Shown: one piece after another, positions 6,854-8,644 of the stretch
Layout of the letters: each line of letters starts with the position of its first letter
How positions within the stretch are numbered: the stretch's first letter is position 1
Assembly: GCA_007128865.1 (NCBI GenBank)
Contig: SKWP01000423.1
Location: 1-8,644 of the forward strand
Direction: 5' to 3'
DNA from: Paracoccaceae bacterium
Lineage (GTDB): Bacteria; Pseudomonadota; Alphaproteobacteria; Rhodobacterales; Rhodobacteraceae
Length of the DNA: 8,644 bases
Position numbers and translations under genes: made by a program
The notes under the pieces: generated by a model
Told to the model about the DNA's origin: nothing
The model's input: only the letters and a program-made list of their open reading frames with translations
The model's database searches: none

Positions 6854-7326
6854 CGGCGCGCTGGATTGCCCTTTCGGCAGCGGCCGGTTCGGCGGTGTTG
6901 CTGCTGGCGGCGCTGGGGTTTCAGTACCTCGGCGGGATGGCGCCCTGCGCGCTGTGCATCTGGCAGCGCTGGCCGCATCTGGCATCGGTTCTGGCGGGCG
7001 GCGGCATGCTGCTGCTGCCCGGCGCGGTCTGGGTCATCGCCGGCAGTGCCGGGGCGGCGGCAAGCGGTGCCATCGGCATCTACCATACCGGGGTCGAGCA
7101 GGGCTGGTGGCAGGGGCCATCGGCCTGTTCGGCCGGCGGCGACATCGGCGCGCTGAGCACCGACGAGCTGATGGCGCGGATCATGGCCGCCCCGGTGGTG
7201 CGCTGCGACGAGGTGCCTTGGGAAATGCTGGGCCTGTCGATGGCATCCTGGAATGCGGTGGCATCCTTCGGGCTGGCCGGTCTGTGGCTGCTGGCGCTGC
7301 GTCCGCCGCGCTGGCTGGGAAGCTGA
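6850..7326 (+). CDS. dsbB: Disulfide bond formation protein B (DsbB)
   Basis: DsbB is the inner membrane quinone reductase that reoxidises periplasmic DsbA. The 158-residue protein has four hydrophobic segments (about 6-28, 44-62, 62-78, 131-151). The first active pair is PCALC (C33, C36), followed by the WQRWPH loop. The second pair is C93 and C119 in the periplasmic loop. YHTGVEQGWWQGP (78-90) is a family signature. Translation probably starts at the GTG at 6850, overlapping the upstream stop as GTGA, with GGTGAG shortly before it. Its partner DsbA is not in the window. The quinone it reduces links loosely to the nearby ubiquinone gene, but no regulatory link is shown. Confidence 0.93.
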   Translation: MTARWIALSAAAGSAVLLLAALGFQYLGGMAPCALCIWQRWPHLASVLAGGGMLLLPGAVWVIAGSAGAAASGAIGIYHTGVEQGWWQGPSACSAGGDIGALSTDELMARIMAAPVVRCDEVPWEMLGLSMASWNAVASFGLAGLWLLALRPPRWLGS

Positions 7327-7339
7327 AGCACGACCCCTG

Positions 7340-7377
7340 AACGAACAAACCCCCGGGCCTTCGCCGCGGGGGTCGTT
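7340..7377 (-). terminator. Rho-independent terminator of rpsU (shared 3' region with dsbB)
   Basis: ACCCCCG (7349-7355) pairs with CGGGGGT (7367-7373). On the minus strand the stem is followed by TTTGTTCGTT (7349-7340), a proper U-rich tail 70 bases beyond the rpsU stop. On the plus strand the tail is only TCGTTGCG, so it would end dsbB transcripts less well, though it may work in both directions. Confidence 0.75.
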
Positions 7378-7381
7378 GCGC

Positions 7382-7413
7382 GGCAGGCCCTGTGGCCTGC
7401 CCCGTGATCACGG
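7382..7413. repeat. Stem-loop plus 12-bp palindrome between dsbB and rpsU
   Basis: GGCAGGCC (7382-7389) pairs perfectly with GGCCTGCC (7394-7401) around a CTGT loop. It is directly followed by the perfect palindrome CCGTGATCACGG (7402-7413). No T-tract follows on either strand. These lie in the rpsU 3' untranslated region and may stabilise the transcript end or aid termination; function is inferred. Confidence 0.5.
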
Positions 7414-7421
7414 CAACGCCC

Positions 7422-7628
7422 TTAAAGCATGCCTTCGCGCTGAAGCTTCTTGCGGATCAGCTTGCGCTGCCGCCGGATCGCCTCGGCCCGTTCCCGCGCC
7501 TTCTTTTCGGAAGGCTTTTCGAAATGCTGCCGCAGCTTCATCTCGCGGAACACGCCTTCGCGCTGGAGCTTCTTCTTGAGCGCGCGAAGCGCCTGGTCGA
7601 CGTTGTTGTCGCGAACGCTTACCTGCAT
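7422..7628 (-). CDS. rpsU: 30S ribosomal protein S21
   Basis: A 68-residue, highly basic small-subunit protein. The N-terminal [43 protein letters not shown] is the S21 signature, including the alphaproteobacterial form of the start. The C-terminal half ([25 protein letters not shown]) is an arginine/lysine-rich helix. S21 binds 16S rRNA near the anti-Shine-Dalgarno region and helps initiation. The start is fixed by the family N-terminus and by AAAGGTGGTGA (7646-7636), seven bases upstream. The longer open frame on this strand is a shadow of the divergent COQ9-family gene. Confidence 0.97.
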   Translation of the reverse strand: MQVSVRDNNVDQALRALKKKLQREGVFREMKLRQHFEKPSEKKARERAEAIRRQRKLIRKKLQREGML

Positions 7629-7656
7629 GTGGTTGTCACCACCTTTCCGAGCTAGA

Positions 7657-7662
7657 GTTATA
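7657..7662 (-). promoter_or_regulatory. Possible -10 box of rpsU
   Basis: TATAAC on the minus strand, 29 bases before the rpsU start, in an unusually AT-rich patch between the divergent rpsU and COQ9-family genes. No good -35 hexamer is found at 16-18 bases; TTGCTA lies 22 bases upstream, too far. The plus strand of the same patch could also serve the COQ9-family gene (TTGTCA at 7634-7639, TTATAT at 7659-7664... spacing 19). Confidence 0.35.
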
Positions 7663-7731
7663 TCTTGTGCAGGAAGGCACCCGATAGCAAAGCGCGGCGG
7701 ACTTGTCCACCGCTGCGGAAAGGAGAATGCA

Positions 7732-8442
7732 ATGACGGCAAGCGCTACCGACACCACCGCTTCCCCGGCCGAGGCGCTGCTCGATGCCGCCCTGGCGCAT
7801 GTGCCCTTTGACGGCTGGAGCGATGCCACCCTGCGCGCCGCGGCAGCCGATGCCGGCATCGACCCGGCAGTGGCGCGGGCGCTGTTTCCGCGCGGCGGGG
7901 TGGATATGGCCGCCGCCCTGCACCGCCGCGGCGATGCGGTGATGGTGGCACGGATCGCGCGCGAGGATCTTTCCGGCCTGCGGTTTCGCGACCGGGTGGC
8001 GGCGGCGGTGCGCTTCCGGCTCGAGGCGGTGCCCGACCGCGAATGCCTGCGCCGGGCCGCGGCGCTGTTTGCGCTGCCGCCGCACGCGCCGCAGGGCGCG
8101 CGGCTGATCTGGGACACCGCCGACGCGATCTGGACGGCGCTGGGCGACACCGCCGACGACATCAACTGGTACACCAAGCGCGCGACGCTTGCGGGCGTCT
8201 ATTCGGCCACGGTGCTGTACTGGCTGGGCGATACCAGCCCCGACAGCCAGGCAACCCGGGATTTCATCGACCGCCGCATCGACGAGGTGATGCAGGTGGA
8301 ACGGCTCAAGGGTGCGCTGAACCGCAGCCGGCTGTTCCGTGCCGCCTTTGCCGGGCCGCTCTGGGCGCTGGGGCAGGTGCGCGCACCGGCCCGGATGCCG
8401 GCGGTCGAGCTTCCCGGCAGCATCGACCGCCCGCTGCCCTGA
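7732..8442 (+). CDS. COQ9 family protein (ubiquinone biosynthesis)
   Basis: COQ9 proteins resemble TetR-fold regulators but bind lipids and present ubiquinone precursors to the hydroxylase COQ7. The 236-residue protein starts with a TetR-like helical segment: [40 protein letters not shown] lies at about 16-55. It then carries the family core [41 protein letters not shown] (146-186), with the lipid-binding region typical of COQ9. The ATG at 7732 has AAGGAG six bases upstream. An ATG five bases earlier is in another frame, and the longer open frame upstream runs antisense to rpsU. It is divergent from rpsU. I did not see other ubiquinone genes nearby. Confidence 0.93.
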   Translation: MTASATDTTASPAEALLDAALAHVPFDGWSDATLRAAAADAGIDPAVARALFPRGGVDMAAALHRRGDAVMVARIAREDLSGLRFRDRVAAAVRFRLEAVPDRECLRRAAALFALPPHAPQGARLIWDTADAIWTALGDTADDINWYTKRATLAGVYSATVLYWLGDTSPDSQATRDFIDRRIDEVMQVERLKGALNRSRLFRAAFAGPLWALGQVRAPARMPAVELPGSIDRPLP

Positions 8443-8493
8443 CAGGCAACCGACGACTCGACTCGGGCATTCCCCGGCGCTAGCGGGCTGCTG

Positions 8494-8518
8494 AAAAAGG
8501 AAACCGGGCAATTCCCGG
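8494..8518 (-). terminator. Terminator-like hairpin for a minus-strand transcript from the right
   Basis: CCGGG (8504-8508) pairs with CCCGG (8514-8518) around CAATT. On the minus strand this stem is followed by TTTCCTTTTT (8503-8494), a U-rich tail. It would end a leftward transcript coming from beyond or near 8644, convergent with the COQ9-family gene. The stem is short (5 bp), so confidence is moderate. No recognisable coding region was found between here and the window end. Confidence 0.5.
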
Positions 8519-8573
8519 CGAGGAAACTGTTCCTGTTCCGCCATCCGAACCGGGGCGGCAAGGGCCGCGCCCG

Positions 8574-8614
8574 GTCGCCATGGGAGCGCCATTGGTCCGA
8601 GCGACAATGGCGAC
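8574..8614. repeat. Overlapping inverted repeats that form alternative stem-loops
   Basis: CGCCATTG (8587-8594) pairs perfectly with CAATGGCG (8605-8612) around a 10-base loop. GTCGCCAT (8574-8581) can pair instead with ATGGCGAC (8607-8614). The two stems are mutually exclusive. They lie in the non-coding stretch 8443-8644, just upstream (on the minus strand) of the terminator-like hairpin. Part of a small RNA or leader is possible; function is unknown. Confidence 0.45.
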
Positions 8615-8644
8615 GGGAGGGCGCGTCGGAACGTTGGAACAAGG

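Noticed and set aside
8485..8499. Insertion sequence end
   Set aside because: Only a short resemblance to IS termini. No transposase, no matching inverted repeat and no target duplication are visible in the window.
7636..8607. Open frame of 323 codons on the minus strand opposite the COQ9-family gene
   Set aside because: Low-complexity basic translation antisense to a gene with clear family motifs. The minus-strand terminator-like hairpin would also fall inside it.

Overview
The window is GC-rich chromosomal DNA from an alphaproteobacterium, most likely a member of the Rhodobacterales (Rhodobacteraceae/Paracoccaceae). This is judged from codon use, the COQ9 family protein, the style of the S21 and YqaA/DsbB proteins, and overlapping operon genes. 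No mobile element, CRISPR array or phage gene was seen. It reads as ordinary core-genome sequence.

Left edge (1-501, minus): the first 167 residues of a sulfite-oxidase-family molybdopterin enzyme, running off the window. Positions 502-779 are a divergent intergenic region with several inverted repeats and a plausible promoter for the next operon.

Thiamine operon (780-5899, plus): a TPP riboswitch, a hairpin that would mask the ribosome binding site of the first gene, then seven tightly packed genes: thiD, thiO, thiS, thiG, thiE, a thiF-like E1 fused to a rhodanese domain, and tenA. Six of the seven overlap a neighbour by a few bases, and the thiS-thiG gap is 3 bases, so one transcript is expected. 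ThiO makes dehydroglycine, ThiF-rhodanese and ThiS deliver sulfur, ThiG closes the thiazole, ThiD phosphorylates the pyrimidine, ThiE joins the halves, and TenA salvages pyrimidine. No thiC (de novo pyrimidine) lies in the window.

Middle (5900-6275): a tRNA-Leu(CAA) gene on the minus strand with encoded CCA and a good promoter. That promoter's -35 box is mirrored by a -35-like box for the next plus-strand gene.

Right part (6275-8442): a two-gene plus-strand membrane operon (a YqaA/DedA-family protein and DsbB), a terminator that serves the convergent ribosomal protein S21 gene (rpsU, minus), and a divergent COQ9-family gene for ubiquinone biosynthesis. The last 200 bases hold no recognisable gene, but contain a minus-strand terminator-like hairpin and a pair of alternative stem-loops.

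The points most worth a second look are the ThiF-rhodanese fusion that has lost its zinc cysteines, the translational design of the riboswitch leader, and the structured 3' end of the window. I found no convincing new biological system.
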